Shown here: positions 1-8,620 of the stretch, one piece after another
Layout: each line of letters begins with the position of its first letter
How positions within the stretch are numbered: position 1 is the first letter of the stretch
NCBI RefSeq assembly: GCF_022884085.1
Contig: NZ_JAGGCS010000002.1
Location: forward strand, 310,001 to 374,000
Direction of reading: 5' to 3'
Source: Paenirhizobium cremeum
Lineage (GTDB): Bacteria; Pseudomonadota; Alphaproteobacteria; Rhizobiales; Rhizobiaceae
Length of the DNA: 64,000 nt
Notes under the pieces: model-generated
The model's database searches: none
Told to the model about the DNA's origin: nothing
The model's input: only the letters and a program-made list of their open reading frames with translations
Program-made: the position numbers and the translations under genes

Positions 1-527
1 CGCTCGATCCCGAGACCACGCAGTCGATCCTCGAACTGCTGAAGACCATCAACCGCGACCTCGGTCTGACGGTGCTGCTCATCACCCACGAGATGGAGGT
101 GGTGAAGACGATAGCCTCCGAGGTGGCGGTAATTGACAAGGGGCTGATCGTTGAGAGCGGCCGCACCTTCGACATTTTCACGAGGCCGCGCCATGAGACG
201 ACGCAGGCGCTGCTTTCCGCTTCGATCGGGGCGAAGCTTCCCGAATGGATACGCTCGGACCTGAAGAGCGAACCCGCTCTCGGCGCGCGCGCGCTCGTCC
301 GGCTGATCTTCTTCGGCGAGACGGCATTCCAGCCGTTGACCGCGCGGCTCGTCGCGGAGATCGGTCCTGACGTCAACATTCTTGCCGGCGCAATCGACGA
401 GATCGCCGGCGAACCCTTCGGCTCGCTGGTGGTGTCCTATCCGGCCGATCCGGCAACGCTGGAACGGGCCAACGATTTCTATAAGCAGACCGGTCTTGCC
501 ACGGAGGTGCTTGGCTATGGCGCCTGA
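1..527 (+). CDS. metN: Methionine ABC transporter ATP-binding protein MetN (3' part, cut by window edge)
   Basis: ATPase of the MetNIQ importer that powers uptake of D/L-methionine across the inner membrane. The reading frame is open from base 3, so the gene enters from outside the window and its Walker A and signature regions are not visible. What remains starts just after Walker B with a D-loop-like LDP, then the switch histidine in LITHEME, and a C-terminal segment of roughly 100 residues that fits the ACT-like NIL domain, which in MetN binds methionine and inhibits transport when methionine is plentiful. The stop overlaps the metI start by 11 bases, and metQ follows, so this is the standard metNIQ operon. 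An internal GTG at 72 is not a real start. Confidence 0.93.
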   Translation, partial: LDPETTQSILELLKTINRDLGLTVLLITHEMEVVKTIASEVAVIDKGLIVESGRTFDIFTRPRHETTQALLSASIGAKLPEWIRSDLKSEPALGARALVRLIFFGETAFQPLTARLVAEIGPDVNILAGAIDEIAGEPFGSLVVSYPADPATLERANDFYKQTGLATEVLGYGA

Positions 528-1185
528 TATGCTCGTCAACCTGCTCCTGAAGGCCCTCTGGCAGACCCTGCAGATGGTGGGCGCCGCCGGACTGGTCGGC
601 ACCTTGATCGGCCTGCCGATGGGCGTCTTCCTCGCGACCAGCGGGAAGGGCGAACTGTTCGCCGCGCCGGCGGTCAACCGTATTATCGGGCTGATCGTCA
701 ACGCGCTCCGCTCGACGCCGTTCATCATTCTCGTGGTGGCCATCATTCCGCTGACCCGGTTCATCACCGGCACCTCGATCGGCACGATCGCGGCTATCGT
801 GCCGCTGACGATCTCGACCGTTCCCTTCGTCGCCCGCCTGATCGAAGCGGCGATCCGGGACGTGGACAAGGGGCTGATCGAGGCCGCGCGCGCCATGGGC
901 GCCACGCCGTTCCAGATCGTCACCAAGGTGCTGCTGGCCGAGGCGCTGCCCGGCATCACGCTGGCGCTGACGCTGACGCTCGTCAGCCTGATCGGCTACT
1001 CGGCCATGGTCGGCGCGGTCGGCGGCGGCGGGCTCGGCGACCTGGGCATCCGTTATGGCTACCAGCGCTTCATGCCGGAAGTGATGCTCGCTGTCGTCGT
1101 GGTGCTGATCGTGCTGGTGCAGGCGGTGCAAAGCGCCGGCGATACGCTGGCGCGGCGCTTCGACAAACGCAGCCGAAAGAACTGA
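517..1185 (+). CDS. metI: Methionine ABC transporter permease MetI
   Basis: Inner-membrane permease subunit of the methionine importer; two copies pair with the MetN dimer. I chose the ATG at 517 because GGAGG lies about 9 bases upstream (503-507) and the start overlaps the metN stop, giving 222 residues, close to the family size of about 217. The protein has five hydrophobic stretches. The EAA-type coupling loop for the ATPase is visible near the middle ([13 protein letters not shown]). The open frame upstream of 517 is only an extension inside metN. The two genes are translationally coupled, and metQ follows after 34 bases containing a small CTGAA/TTCAG inverted repeat. Confidence 0.95.
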   Translation: MAPDMLVNLLLKALWQTLQMVGAAGLVGTLIGLPMGVFLATSGKGELFAAPAVNRIIGLIVNALRSTPFIILVVAIIPLTRFITGTSIGTIAAIVPLTISTVPFVARLIEAAIRDVDKGLIEAARAMGATPFQIVTKVLLAEALPGITLALTLTLVSLIGYSAMVGAVGGGGLGDLGIRYGYQRFMPEVMLAVVVVLIVLVQAVQSAGDTLARRFDKRSRKN

Positions 1186-1219
1186 AACCTCCCTTCAGTA
1201 AACCCAAGGAGAAAACACA

Positions 1220-1999
1220 ATGAGGAAACTGATCGTCGCCGCTGCCATCGCAGCCCACTTTTTCGCCAGCGCTGCCCTGGCTGAAGACATCAAGGTCGGC
1301 GTGACCGCCGGCGAACATGCCCAGATCATGGAAAAGGTGAAGGACATCGCCGCCAAGAAGGGCCTCAACATCGAGATCGTCGAGTTCTCCGACTATGTCG
1401 TTCCGAACCAGGCGCTGGCCGATGGCGACCTCAACGCCAACTCCTTCCAGCACCAGCCCTATCTCGACAACCAGATCGCTGACCGCGGTTTCGACATCGT
1501 CAGCGTCGGCACCACCATCACCACCCCGATGGGCGTCTATTCGAAGAAGGTGAAGAGCCTCGACGAATTGAAGGACGGCGCAACCGTCGCCATCCCGAAC
1601 GACCCGACCAATGGCGGCCGCGCGCTTCTCGTTCTGGCCTCCAAGGGCCTCATCAAGGTCGATGCGGCCAAGGGCCTGAAGGTTGGTCCGGCCGATGTGA
1701 CCGAAAACCCGAAAAACATCCAGTTCGCCGAACTCGACGCTGCCCAGCTGCCGCGCTCGCTCGATGACGTCGATGCAGCCGTCATCAACACCAACTACGC
1801 GCTCGAAGCCGGCCTGCATCCGAAGACCGACGCCATCGCCATCGAAGGCGACAAGTCGCCCTACGCCAATGTCATTGCCGTTCGCACGGCCGACAAGGAC
1901 GCTCCGTGGGTAAAGACGCTGGTCGAGTCCTACCACGACGACAACATCCGGACCTTCATCAACGAGGAGTTCAAGGGCGCGCTGATCCCGTCCTTCTGA
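1220..1999 (+). CDS. metQ: Methionine-binding periplasmic protein MetQ (NlpA family)
   Basis: Substrate-binding protein that delivers methionine to MetNI. It has 259 residues, the usual length. AAGGAG lies 8-9 bases before the ATG. The N-terminal signal peptide (about 21 residues) ends in an ALA type I cleavage site, and there is no lipobox cysteine, so the mature protein should be a free periplasmic protein rather than the lipoprotein found in E. coli. The NlpA fold is recognisable from the KVGVTAGEHAQIME opening and the later IPNDPTNGGRALL and NPKNIQF segments. It is the last gene of the operon and is followed by a clear intrinsic terminator. Confidence 0.95.
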   Translation: MRKLIVAAAIAAHFFASAALAEDIKVGVTAGEHAQIMEKVKDIAAKKGLNIEIVEFSDYVVPNQALADGDLNANSFQHQPYLDNQIADRGFDIVSVGTTITTPMGVYSKKVKSLDELKDGATVAIPNDPTNGGRALLVLASKGLIKVDAAKGLKVGPADVTENPKNIQFAELDAAQLPRSLDDVDAAVINTNYALEAGLHPKTDAIAIEGDKSPYANVIAVRTADKDAPWVKTLVESYHDDNIRTFINEEFKGALIPSF

Positions 2000-2027
2000 T
2001 CCTTGCGAGTGATCGACAATCCGAAGA

Positions 2028-2054
2028 GCCCTCTCCGTAAGGAGGGGGCTTTTT
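2028..2054 (+). terminator. Intrinsic terminator of metNIQ
   Basis: A 9-base stem (GCCCTCTCC / GGAGGGGGC, one G-T pair) closed by GTAA and followed by a run of T, 28 bases after the metQ stop. Confidence 0.9.
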
Positions 2055-2129
2055 CGTTTCAGCGGATCACGATTGCATTTTGCGCTGCAACAGCAGACAC
2101 TGCCCCTATTGGTTGCAATGGAGGTGACG

Positions 2130-2495
2130 ATGGCCCGGCTTCAGCTTCCCGTATTCAATGCGCCTTTCTCCGGCGATGTCTCGCAGGCGATCAATCCCTG
2201 GACATGGATCTTCAGTCCGGGCGCCGGCAGTCAGGTGGGGTTGTTCAACCTCAGCATCGATCTCGGCCCCTCGACCAATCCCGAGGTCGAAAAGGATATC
2301 CTGAGCGGGGTCGCAAGCTATGGCAAGCAGCTCGGCAGGGTGGAGGATGCGCTGCGTCTGGTGATCGAGACGCTGGAGCCGATGGTCGGCGACCGCAGGC
2401 TCGGCGACGACAAGGCGATCATCGCCTTCAAGGCGCTGATGTATGAAATCGACAACGTCAAGGAACATCACAGCGGGGACGGGAAAGGCAAATGA
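2130..2495 (+). CDS. Hypothetical soluble protein, function not recognised
   Basis: A 121-residue protein with no signal peptide and no membrane segment. The ATG at 2130 is preferred over in-frame starts at 2073 and 2118 because GGAGGTGAC lies immediately upstream with good spacing. The N-terminal third is rich in Pro, Phe and Trp (for example NPWTWIFSPG). The second half looks helical and charged, and the protein ends in a hydrophilic HHSGDGKGK tail. I do not recognise a family. It follows the metQ terminator and is convergent with trhO, so it is probably transcribed alone. Confidence 0.7.
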   Translation: MARLQLPVFNAPFSGDVSQAINPWTWIFSPGAGSQVGLFNLSIDLGPSTNPEVEKDILSGVASYGKQLGRVEDALRLVIETLEPMVGDRRLGDDKAIIAFKALMYEIDNVKEHHSGDGKGK

Positions 2496-2520
2496 GCCCG
2501 CCCCCGAGGCGCAGGCGGTC

Positions 2521-3465
2521 TCAACTGCCGATGTGCCGCTCGCCGCGCTTCTTCGCCAGCGCGATCTGCCGCTGGCGCTGGCGGTAACGCTCGCGGTCTG
2601 CTTCGGTGCGGTCGTTGTAGCAGTGCGGGCAGGAAACGCCCTCCTCGAACAGCGGTGACTTCACCTCTTCCGCCGTCAGTGGATAGCGGCAGGCGTGGCA
2701 GAGCGTGTGCTCGCCTTCCGCAAGGCCGTGGGTGATCGAGACGCGCTCGTCGAAGACGAAGCATGCGCCGTCCCAGAGGCTTTCCTCCGGCGGCACTTCC
2801 TCGAGATATTTCAGGATGCCGCCCTTCAGATGGTAAACCTGATCGAAGCCGATCTCCTTGGCGAAAGCGGTCGACTTTTCGCAGCGGATGCCGCCGGTGC
2901 AGTACATGGCGATCTTCGGCTTGTTGTGCAGGCCGGGATTGTTGCGCATCCAGTCGGGAAATTCGCGGAAAGTCTTGATGTTCGGGTCGATTGCGCCCTT
3001 GAAGATGCCGATCGCCGTCTCGTAATCGTTGCGGGTGTCGATCACGATGGTCTCGGGATCGGAGATCAGGGCGTTCCAGTCCTTCGGCTCGACATAGGTG
3101 CCGACGATCTTGTTGGGATCGATGCCCTCGACGCCCATGGTGACGATCTCTTTCTTCAGCCGCACCTTCATGCGCAGGAAGGGCATCTTCGATGCGCGGC
3201 TTTCCTTGTGCACGAGTTCGGCGAATTCCGGCTGGGCGCGCAGGAAGGCGAGCAGTTTCGCGATGCCCTCATCCGTACCGGCGACGGTGCCGTTGATGCC
3301 CTCGGCGGCCAGAAGCAGCGTGCCCTTGATGCCGTTCTCGCGGCAAAGCGCGTAAAGCGGCTCGCGGAAACTTTCATAACGCGGGAAGCGGGCGAAATGA
3401 TAGAGCGCGGCGACGCAGAAAGCGCCGCCCTCTTCATGGCGAGGGGTCTTGAGATCGTCGGTCAT
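2521..3465 (-). CDS. trhO: tRNA uridine(34) hydroxylase TrhO (rhodanese-like, YceA family)
   Basis: TrhO performs oxygen-dependent hydroxylation of wobble uridine 34 in tRNA, an early step towards carboxymethoxyuridine. The protein has 314 residues from the ATG at 3465; the frame stays open further upstream, but that extension is low-complexity and shadows the EVE gene. It has an N-terminal acylphosphatase-like domain (about 15-110), then a rhodanese domain with the invariant active-site motif CTGGIRCEK (first Cys at about residue 189). The C-terminal tail carries paired CxxC motifs (CHAC, CPHC) that may bind zinc. It lies downstream of the WYL, VOC and EVE genes on the same strand. Confidence 0.9.
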   Translation of the reverse strand: MTDDLKTPRHEEGGAFCVAALYHFARFPRYESFREPLYALCRENGIKGTLLLAAEGINGTVAGTDEGIAKLLAFLRAQPEFAELVHKESRASKMPFLRMKVRLKKEIVTMGVEGIDPNKIVGTYVEPKDWNALISDPETIVIDTRNDYETAIGIFKGAIDPNIKTFREFPDWMRNNPGLHNKPKIAMYCTGGIRCEKSTAFAKEIGFDQVYHLKGGILKYLEEVPPEESLWDGACFVFDERVSITHGLAEGEHTLCHACRYPLTAEEVKSPLFEEGVSCPHCYNDRTEADRERYRQRQRQIALAKKRGERHIGS

Positions 3466-3535
3466 GGCCGGGAAATACTGCCTCAGCCGCTGCGAAGCAA
3501 CGGTTTTCGCGCGTTCCGTCGCAGTTTGAATTTTG

Positions 3536-4006
3536 TCAAATTCCAAACAGCGGGAGCTGCAGCGCTTCCTCTGGTGTCGAACGAAAGGGAGCCGCGCCTG
3601 CATTCATCGCTGCGGCGATGATTGCCGCATCCTCCTCGGCGATGCGCAAAATGCCGAAGCGGAAGGCATAGCCCCAGTTCCGTTTTCCCCTGGTCAGTTC
3701 CAGCCGGTCGAGCAGGGGCCGGATCGGGGCGGGCTGCGAGACGTGCCATTCGACATCGCGGCGGGCGGGGTGAAAACCTTCCGTCATCTCCACCCGATAG
3801 GGCGGCCTTTCAAGGAGGGTGCCGATGGCGGTGAAAGCCTTGAGCGGCACTGCCCGACCGAAGATCGCGGAGGAGGAGTAGGCGATGATCGTCTCGCCGG
3901 GCCGGATGCGCCTGAGCGGCGCATCCTTTCCATGGCAGGCCTGCACGAAGCCGCCGGCAACCCCGCCCGCGACATGATCGGCGGATGCCACGATGATCCA
4001 GGCCAT
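3536..4006 (-). CDS. EVE domain-containing protein
   Basis: A 156-residue EVE (PUA-like) protein. The fold is related to YTH and ASCH domains, which read modified bases in RNA or DNA. The N-terminus [12 protein letters not shown] and the following GETIIAYSS segment match the usual EVE opening, and the [16 protein letters not shown] segment fits the middle of the domain. I start at the ATG at 4006 rather than the TTG at 4015. It lies 5 bases downstream of the VOC gene, so the two are almost certainly co-transcribed. The actual ligand is unknown. Confidence 0.75.
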   Translation of the reverse strand: MAWIIVASADHVAGGVAGGFVQACHGKDAPLRRIRPGETIIAYSSSAIFGRAVPLKAFTAIGTLLERPPYRVEMTEGFHPARRDVEWHVSQPAPIRPLLDRLELTRGKRNWGYAFRFGILRIAEEDAAIIAAAMNAGAAPFRSTPEEALQLPLFGI

Positions 4007-4011
4007 AGCGA

Positions 4012-4377
4012 TCAAACCGGAGGGTTGTAGAAGCGGATGCGGTGTCCGTCCGGATCGGCAAGCAGGAAGGTGCGGCCGAATTCCATGTCCACGGGTGCTT
4101 GCAGGATCGTCTGCCCGGCGGGTCCGATTTTCGCCCAGGCGTCATCGACCGCGGCGGGGCTTTCCAGCGGAACGGCGATCTCGACCATGCCCGCGGCGCC
4201 GGTTGCGGCCGGTTCGACGGTGTGGCGCGACCAAAGGCCGAGTTTGATACCGCCGGGAAAAACGAAGATGGCGAAGGTCGCGGATTTTTCGACGGGCTTC
4301 ACGCCGAAAAGGCCGGCATAGAAGGCCGCGCTCTTTTCCGGACTGTCGACGTAGAGGATGGTGAGGTTCGGTGTCAT
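4012..4377 (-). CDS. VOC family (glyoxalase/bleomycin-resistance fold) protein
   Basis: A 121-residue protein of the vicinal-oxygen-chelate superfamily made of two beta-alpha-beta-beta-beta units. It opens with LTILYVDSPEKSAAFYAGLFG and ends with FLLADPDGHRIRFYNPP, both typical of small VOC proteins. AAGGAG precedes the ATG. The reaction cannot be told from sequence; relatives act in dioxygenation, isomerisation or resistance. It sits directly downstream of the WYL regulator, and a TGTCAG direct repeat lies in between, which suggests a regulator-target pair. Confidence 0.8.
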   Translation of the reverse strand: MTPNLTILYVDSPEKSAAFYAGLFGVKPVEKSATFAIFVFPGGIKLGLWSRHTVEPAATGAAGMVEIAVPLESPAAVDDAWAKIGPAGQTILQAPVDMEFGRTFLLADPDGHRIRFYNPPV

Positions 4378-4418
4378 CGGGTTCTCCTTTTCGAGAGCCC
4401 GAGACTAGTCCGGCATGC

Positions 4419-4434
4419 TGTCAGAAAATGTCAG
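4419..4434 (-). promoter_or_regulatory. Direct repeat upstream of the VOC gene, possible WYL-regulator operator
   Basis: Two exact TGTCAG copies (4419-4424 and 4429-4434) separated by AAAA give a 10-base period, so both would face the same side of the helix. They lie in the 69-base gap between the WYL regulator stop and the VOC start. The operator role is inferred. Confidence 0.4.
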
Positions 4435-4446
4435 CAGGATGCGGTG

Positions 4447-5142
4447 TCAGACGAGACGTTCGGCAATGCCGGTCTTCTGCCGCCATTCCTTCAGCAGTTG
4501 CGTGCGGCGGCGAGGATAGCGCCCCTCTCCCTGTTCGACGATCTCCATCCGGTCGGTGCGGAAGTGGCGGAAGTCGTTGCGCAGCGTGCACCAGGCGAGA
4601 AGCACGCGGGCGCCATCGAAGAAGGCAAGCGCGAAGGGCCATACGACGCGTTCGGTGGTGCTGCCCTTTTCGTCGCGATAGGCGATCTTCAGGGGCTGCT
4701 CGGTGTGCATCGCCTTGCGCAACAGGGCGAGATCCACCCGATCTTCGGAGAGGCCGGGCTTTCCGCCTGCAAGCAGCGGGCTTGCCGCCATCCTTGTCCT
4801 CAGGTCGGCGGGAAGGACGGCATCGATCTTGGAGAGTGCGTCGCGGGCGGCAAGCGCGAGCTGCGGATCGGTCTTGCTGGCGACCAGCCGCATGCCGAGC
4901 ACCAGCGCTTCTATCTCATCGGCGGAAAACATCAGGGGCGGCAGCATGTAGCCGGGACGCAGCACATAGCCGAAGCCGGGCTCGCCCTCGATTTCGGCGC
5001 CCTCGGCCTGAAGTGCGGCGATGTCGCGGTAAAGTGTCCGAAGCGAGATGCCGAGTTCGTCTGCCAGCGTCCGCCCGGCAACCGGGCGGCGGTGGCTGCG
5101 CAGGATCTGCAGGAGCGAGAGGAGGCGCGTGGACCGGGTCAT
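4447..5142 (-). CDS. WYL-domain transcriptional regulator (YafY type)
   Basis: A 231-residue regulator with an N-terminal HTH (about 1-60; TLADELGISLRTLYRDI is the recognition region) and a WYL ligand-sensing domain in the C-terminal half (about 135-215). This is the standard YafY architecture and size. Such proteins are usually repressors or activators of a neighbouring gene and often sit next to a VOC protein, as here. The effector is unknown. It starts close to the divergently read HPP gene at 5271, so the 128-base gap between them probably carries both promoters. Confidence 0.88.
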   Translation of the reverse strand: MTRSTRLLSLLQILRSHRRPVAGRTLADELGISLRTLYRDIAALQAEGAEIEGEPGFGYVLRPGYMLPPLMFSADEIEALVLGMRLVASKTDPQLALAARDALSKIDAVLPADLRTRMAASPLLAGGKPGLSEDRVDLALLRKAMHTEQPLKIAYRDEKGSTTERVVWPFALAFFDGARVLLAWCTLRNDFRHFRTDRMEIVEQGEGRYPRRRTQLLKEWRQKTGIAERLV

Positions 5143-5219
5143 GGATGAAGCCTAGCAGGGCACCGGCATTCTTGCGATGCTGCTTCTCGCAATACTGGCT
5201 TGACTGCGTTTCAGAATTA

Positions 5220-5255
5220 TGTACTTATCGGTACAGTAAATTCCAAATGGTACAG
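5220..5255 (+). promoter_or_regulatory. Operator-like repeats upstream of the HPP-TetR operon
   Basis: TGTAC and GTACA form an inverted repeat with a 6-base spacer (5220-5235), and GGTACAG occurs twice (5230-5236 and 5249-5255). The sites end 15 bases before the HPP start. This layout fits an autoregulatory TetR operator, with TetR encoded as the second gene of the operon. Binding is inferred. Confidence 0.45.
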
Positions 5256-5270
5256 TTTAAGGACATCAGG

Positions 5271-5762
5271 ATGCGTCACTTTCTTCTGCGTCACCAGCCA
5301 GCGATCGGAATGGCGCGCGCCGCCATCGGCGGGTTGGGCGGGGCCATCGCCATCGCCCTGCTCGGCCTTCTAACGCTGCGGACAGGGCATCCGCTGATGA
5401 TGGCGCCATTCGGTGCGAGCTGCGTGCTGCTCTTCTCCCAGCCCGCGAGCCCGCTTTCGCAGCCGATGAACGTTGTGTTCGGGCATCTGGTCTCGACCGC
5501 AATCGGCCTTGCGCTGCGTGTTCTGCTTCCGGATGCATGGTGGGCGGCCGCGATTGCCGTCGGTCTTGCCATTGCGCTGATGTCGGCGCTGCGGGTCACC
5601 CATCCGCCGGCGGGCGCCGATCCGCTCGTCGTCTTCAGCGGCCATCCGGACATGGATTTCCTAGTGTTCCCGGTTGCCCTGGGCTCGATATCGCTGGTTG
5701 CCGTCGCCTATGCCTTCCACCGCTTTTCGGGACATGTCTATCCCTTGCGCAAGAGCGCCTGA
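5271..5762 (+). CDS. HPP family integral membrane protein
   Basis: A 163-residue inner-membrane protein with four to five hydrophobic helices. The family signature THPPAGADPL sits at about residues 108-117, with GHPLMMAPFGASCVLLF in the N-terminal half. HPP proteins are small permease-like proteins; a plant member has been linked to nitrite transport, but bacterial substrates are mostly unknown. I use the ATG at 5271 with AAGGA upstream; an in-frame ATG at 5247 falls inside the repeated operator-like sequence. Only 10 bases separate it from the TetR gene, so the two form an operon. Confidence 0.85.
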   Translation: MRHFLLRHQPAIGMARAAIGGLGGAIAIALLGLLTLRTGHPLMMAPFGASCVLLFSQPASPLSQPMNVVFGHLVSTAIGLALRVLLPDAWWAAAIAVGLAIALMSALRVTHPPAGADPLVVFSGHPDMDFLVFPVALGSISLVAVAYAFHRFSGHVYPLRKSA

Positions 5763-5772
5763 GGCGGCGGTC

Positions 5773-6351
5773 ATGGTGAAGCTTCAGATGGAAAGAAAGG
5801 ATGCGGTGGCGATGCTTGCCGAGGTTTTCCGCGAGCATGGCTACGCAGGAACGACCCTCGGCATCATCAACACGCGCACGGGCATCGGCAAGGGTAGCCT
5901 CTATCACTTCTTTCCGGGTGGCAAGGAGGAGATGGCCGAGGCGGTTCTCGACGACATCGCCAACTGGTTCGAGAAGCATATCTTCACGCCGCTCTCCGAG
6001 GCCGAGGAGCCTCGGTCCGCCATCGGGGCGATGTTCGATGCCGTCGAGGCGTACTTTCGTGCGGGACGGAGGATCTGTCTGGTTGGCCTGATCGCTCTCG
6101 ATTCCAGCCGGGACATTTTTGCGGGCGCGGTTACCGGCTATTTCGCGCGCTGGCGTGCGACGCTGGCAACTGCGATCGGGCGTTCAGGAGTATCCGATGA
6201 GGAAGCCCTGCGGTTGGCCGATGAAATCCTTGTCGGTATCCAGGGCGCAATCGTCCTGTCGAGAGCGCTCGACAATCCGTCGGTGTTTTTGGAGACGATC
6301 ACCACGTTACGCCAGCGATACCGTGCGGGAATGCCGAGGGCGCTGCGTTAG
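5773..6351 (+). CDS. TetR/AcrR family transcriptional regulator
   Basis: A 192-residue repressor. The N-terminal HTH (about 10-55) includes GIGKGSLYHFFPGGKEEM, the recognition helix and following turn shared with the LmrA/YxaF/QacR branch. The rest is the all-helical ligand-binding and dimerisation domain. The ATG at 5773 follows the HPP stop by 10 bases; the open frame upstream lies inside the HPP gene. Its stop codon overlaps the stop of the convergent CHAD gene by 4 bases. It likely represses its own operon through the repeats at 5220-5255. Confidence 0.9.
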   Translation: MVKLQMERKDAVAMLAEVFREHGYAGTTLGIINTRTGIGKGSLYHFFPGGKEEMAEAVLDDIANWFEKHIFTPLSEAEEPRSAIGAMFDAVEAYFRAGRRICLVGLIALDSSRDIFAGAVTGYFARWRATLATAIGRSGVSDEEALRLADEILVGIQGAIVLSRALDNPSVFLETITTLRQRYRAGMPRALR

Positions 6352-7259
6352 CCGGTCGCGGCCTCGATCCAAAGGGCCTCGATTGCGCTCGCTTCCCGTT
6401 CCGGTCGGTCGGCGAAAGCCCTTTCGGCAAGGTCCAGCGCATCGTGGCGCAATTCCTGCTGCTGGCGGATGATGGCGCCGATCAGGTGCGAGACCTCTTC
6501 GCCATCGCCGAGCGTCGCAGGTTCCCGGTCGAGGAGGTCGATCAGAAGAGCGAGGTCGTGTTCGTGGCCAAGGAGTTCCACCAGACTTTTGGCCTCGGCG
6601 CGTTTCGCCCGCATGGCCGAGGGCCAGATTTCCCGCAGCAGCGAGAGGTTCATCCAGTAAGCCTGGCCGGCCTTGCGCAAATTATGGAAAAGTTCGGCAT
6701 GCGCGCCGCCGCGGCAATTCTCCAGCGCCTTTTGTCCGCGTCTCAGGCTTTTCCGCCAGCCCTTCGCGAGAAGGCGGGCCGTCTTTCTCGGACCTTGCGG
6801 AAACTCCTGTTCTTCGATGGCAGCGATTGCCGCCCGGCAATTTTCCACGGCTGCGGCCGCCTTTTCCGGCAGGTCCGTCTCGCCCGAGGCCAGCTTATCC
6901 CGCCGTTCGGTGAGTTTTTCGCGCGCATGGGCAAGGGCGCGGCGTTCGTCATCGTTCAGCGCATGGCTTTCAAGATAACTCACCGTCTCGATCAGGGCGG
7001 TGGCGTCGCGCACAAGCGACAGGGTCCGCGCTGTTTCCCTGAGGCGGTTGTTCTCCGCCGCGCGAAACTCCGGTCTGTCGAGTATAACCAGTCGATAAAG
7101 CGATCTGACCCGTTTGAATTTCTTGCGCGCTTCATGGATCGCTTCATGCAATCCGTTCGGCTGCTCCTCGAATGCCGAAATGGCCAAATGAAGTTGCTCG
7201 ACGGCGACGGACCTGACCTCCGCGCCGAAATCACGTCCCGGCCTAATTCGATACGGCAT
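6348..7259 (-). CDS. CHAD domain-containing protein
   Basis: A 303-residue protein made almost wholly of the helical CHAD domain. It carries the conserved histidines and basic residues in LHEAIHEARKKFKRVRSLYRL near residue 37, LFHNLRKAGQAYW, and a later GHEHDL. CHAD domains bind inorganic polyphosphate. The gene overlaps the CYTH gene upstream by 17 bases, so the two are translationally coupled; in other bacteria the same domains are often fused in one polypeptide. This suggests that a polyphosphate-binding subunit and a triphosphate-acting subunit work together. Confidence 0.9.
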   Translation of the reverse strand: MPYRIRPGRDFGAEVRSVAVEQLHLAISAFEEQPNGLHEAIHEARKKFKRVRSLYRLVILDRPEFRAAENNRLRETARTLSLVRDATALIETVSYLESHALNDDERRALAHAREKLTERRDKLASGETDLPEKAAAAVENCRAAIAAIEEQEFPQGPRKTARLLAKGWRKSLRRGQKALENCRGGAHAELFHNLRKAGQAYWMNLSLLREIWPSAMRAKRAEAKSLVELLGHEHDLALLIDLLDREPATLGDGEEVSHLIGAIIRQQQELRHDALDLAERAFADRPEREASAIEALWIEAATG

Positions 7260-7731
7260 GCACCAACTCTGGCTTCAGGCGCTCGGTCGCCAGCGCCTGA
7301 TTGGAGTAACGACGGTCGCCCGTGACCTCGCGACCGATCCAATCGGGCAGGGGCGGGCAATCGGTTACGGATTTGAGCTCGACCTCCGCGATCACCAATC
7401 CGCGATAGGCGCCTTCGAACACGTCGACTTCCCAGGTGAAGCCGCTGACATCCACCGTGTAGCGCACCTTCTCGATAACATTGCCGACCGCGAATTCGAT
7501 CATCTCGGCCGCGTCCTCGAAGGGGATGCTGTATTCGAATTCGTCGCGCACGAGGGAACCCGAACCGAACTTGACCGTCAGCTTGGCCGTTTCGTCATGG
7601 CTGGTGCGGACACGGATGGAGCGATCGTGGTTGACGGAAAGATAAGCCTGCCGCATCGGCGTCGCGGACGTGGCCTGAGATCGCCAACTGTCGTTTGCCA
7701 CGAGGAATTTTCGCTCGATTTCCTTTGCCAT
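7243..7731 (-). CDS. CYTH domain protein, probable inorganic triphosphatase
   Basis: A 162-residue protein of the CYTH (triphosphate tunnel metalloenzyme) family. The N-terminal ExExK signature is intact (E4, E6, K8), followed by alternating charged beta-strands such as SIRVRTS, AKLTVKFG and TWEVDVFEG that line the tunnel, and the VAEVEL-like strand (VIAEVELKS). Single-domain members commonly hydrolyse inorganic tripolyphosphate. GGAGG precedes the ATG. It is the first gene of a two-gene operon with the CHAD gene. Confidence 0.9.
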   Translation of the reverse strand: MAKEIERKFLVANDSWRSQATSATPMRQAYLSVNHDRSIRVRTSHDETAKLTVKFGSGSLVRDEFEYSIPFEDAAEMIEFAVGNVIEKVRYTVDVSGFTWEVDVFEGAYRGLVIAEVELKSVTDCPPLPDWIGREVTGDRRYSNQALATERLKPELVHAVSN

Positions 7732-7812
7732 GGACTGGCCTCCGGGCTTTCAACCGGCATTAACCTAACGTAACTTTGGTAAAAGGCCAATCGGAATGCG
7801 GGGGCGCGCGCA

Positions 7813-7845
7813 ATTGTCTCGACAATGACATGCTGGCGGGATAAT
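7813..7845 (+). promoter_or_regulatory. Inverted repeat and possible promoter upstream of eda
   Basis: ATTGTC-TC-GACAAT (7813-7826) is an inverted repeat in the 152-base gap shared by the CYTH and eda starts. A GATAAT hexamer at 7840-7845 could be a -10 element for eda, although its spacing from the TCGACA hexamer at 7819 is short (15 bases). Function is inferred. Confidence 0.3.
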
Positions 7846-7883
7846 CCTCAGCCGATTTCAATCGTTTTAAGAGGTGGCTTGCC

Positions 7884-8522
7884 ATGGGCGCGAAAACCGA
7901 AAAGCTTCTTTCCACTTTGAAACTGCAGCCGGTCGTGCCGGTGCTTATCATTGAGGATGCCAAGAGCGCGGTGCCGCTTGCCCGGGCGCTGGTCGCGGGC
8001 GGACTGAAGGCTATCGAGATCACCATGCGTACCGATGCGGCGCTGGAAGCCGTGCGCCGGGTGGCCGACGAGGTGGAAGGCGCGGTTGTCGGCGCCGGCA
8101 CCATCCTGAACGCCACGCATTTCCATGCGGCCGTCGATGCCGGCTCGCAGTTCATCGTCAGCCCCGGTACGACGCAGGAGTTGCTGGACGTCGCGCGCGG
8201 TTCCGATGTTCCCTTGCTGCCGGGTGCCGCGACAGCGAGCGAAGTGATGGCCCTTCGCGAAGAAGGCTATCAGGTGCTGAAGTTCTTCCCCGCCGAACAG
8301 GCCGGCGGCGCGGCCTATCTCAAGGCCCTGTCCTCGCCGCTCGCGGGCACGCTGTTCTGCCCGACCGGTGGCATCTCGCTCAAGAACGCGAAGGATTATC
8401 TAAGCCTTCCTAACGTCGTCTGCGTCGGTGGTTCCTGGGTTGCGCCGAAGGAACTGGTTGCGGCGGGTGACTGGGCGGGCATCACGAAGCTTGCCGCGGA
8501 AGCGGCAGCTCTCGCCGGCTGA
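7884..8522 (+). CDS. eda: 2-dehydro-3-deoxy-phosphogluconate (KDPG) aldolase
   Basis: The cytoplasmic class I aldolase of the Entner-Doudoroff pathway; it splits KDPG into pyruvate and glyceraldehyde-3-phosphate. It has 212 residues, the family length. The Schiff-base lysine is in VLKFFPAE (K133) and the general acid/base glutamate in AIEITMRT (E45), the same positions as in the E. coli enzyme. The phosphate-binding segments PTGGI and CVGGSW are present near the C-terminus. AAGAGGTGG lies before the ATG. It stands alone here, away from edd and zwf. Confidence 0.96.
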   Translation: MGAKTEKLLSTLKLQPVVPVLIIEDAKSAVPLARALVAGGLKAIEITMRTDAALEAVRRVADEVEGAVVGAGTILNATHFHAAVDAGSQFIVSPGTTQELLDVARGSDVPLLPGAATASEVMALREEGYQVLKFFPAEQAGGAAYLKALSSPLAGTLFCPTGGISLKNAKDYLSLPNVVCVGGSWVAPKELVAAGDWAGITKLAAEAAALAG

Positions 8523-8620
8523 TCGGCGAAGCTCCCTGGAAGAAAGGTTGGCAGCGTCTTTGTAATTTCATAATCGGCTTCTTATGTTGCTTTCGACAAT
8601 GAAAGCCAGGGAGAGAACCG

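Noticed and set aside
4371..5762. Long frame upstream of the HPP start
   Set aside because: The extra 300 residues are Arg/Ser-rich antisense sequence of the WYL gene; the ATG at 5271 has a Shine-Dalgarno.
7760..7776. TTAACCTAACGTAAC upstream of the CYTH gene as a CtrA box
   Set aside because: The second half is TAAC, one base short of the TTAA-N7-TTAAC pattern, and there is no second site.
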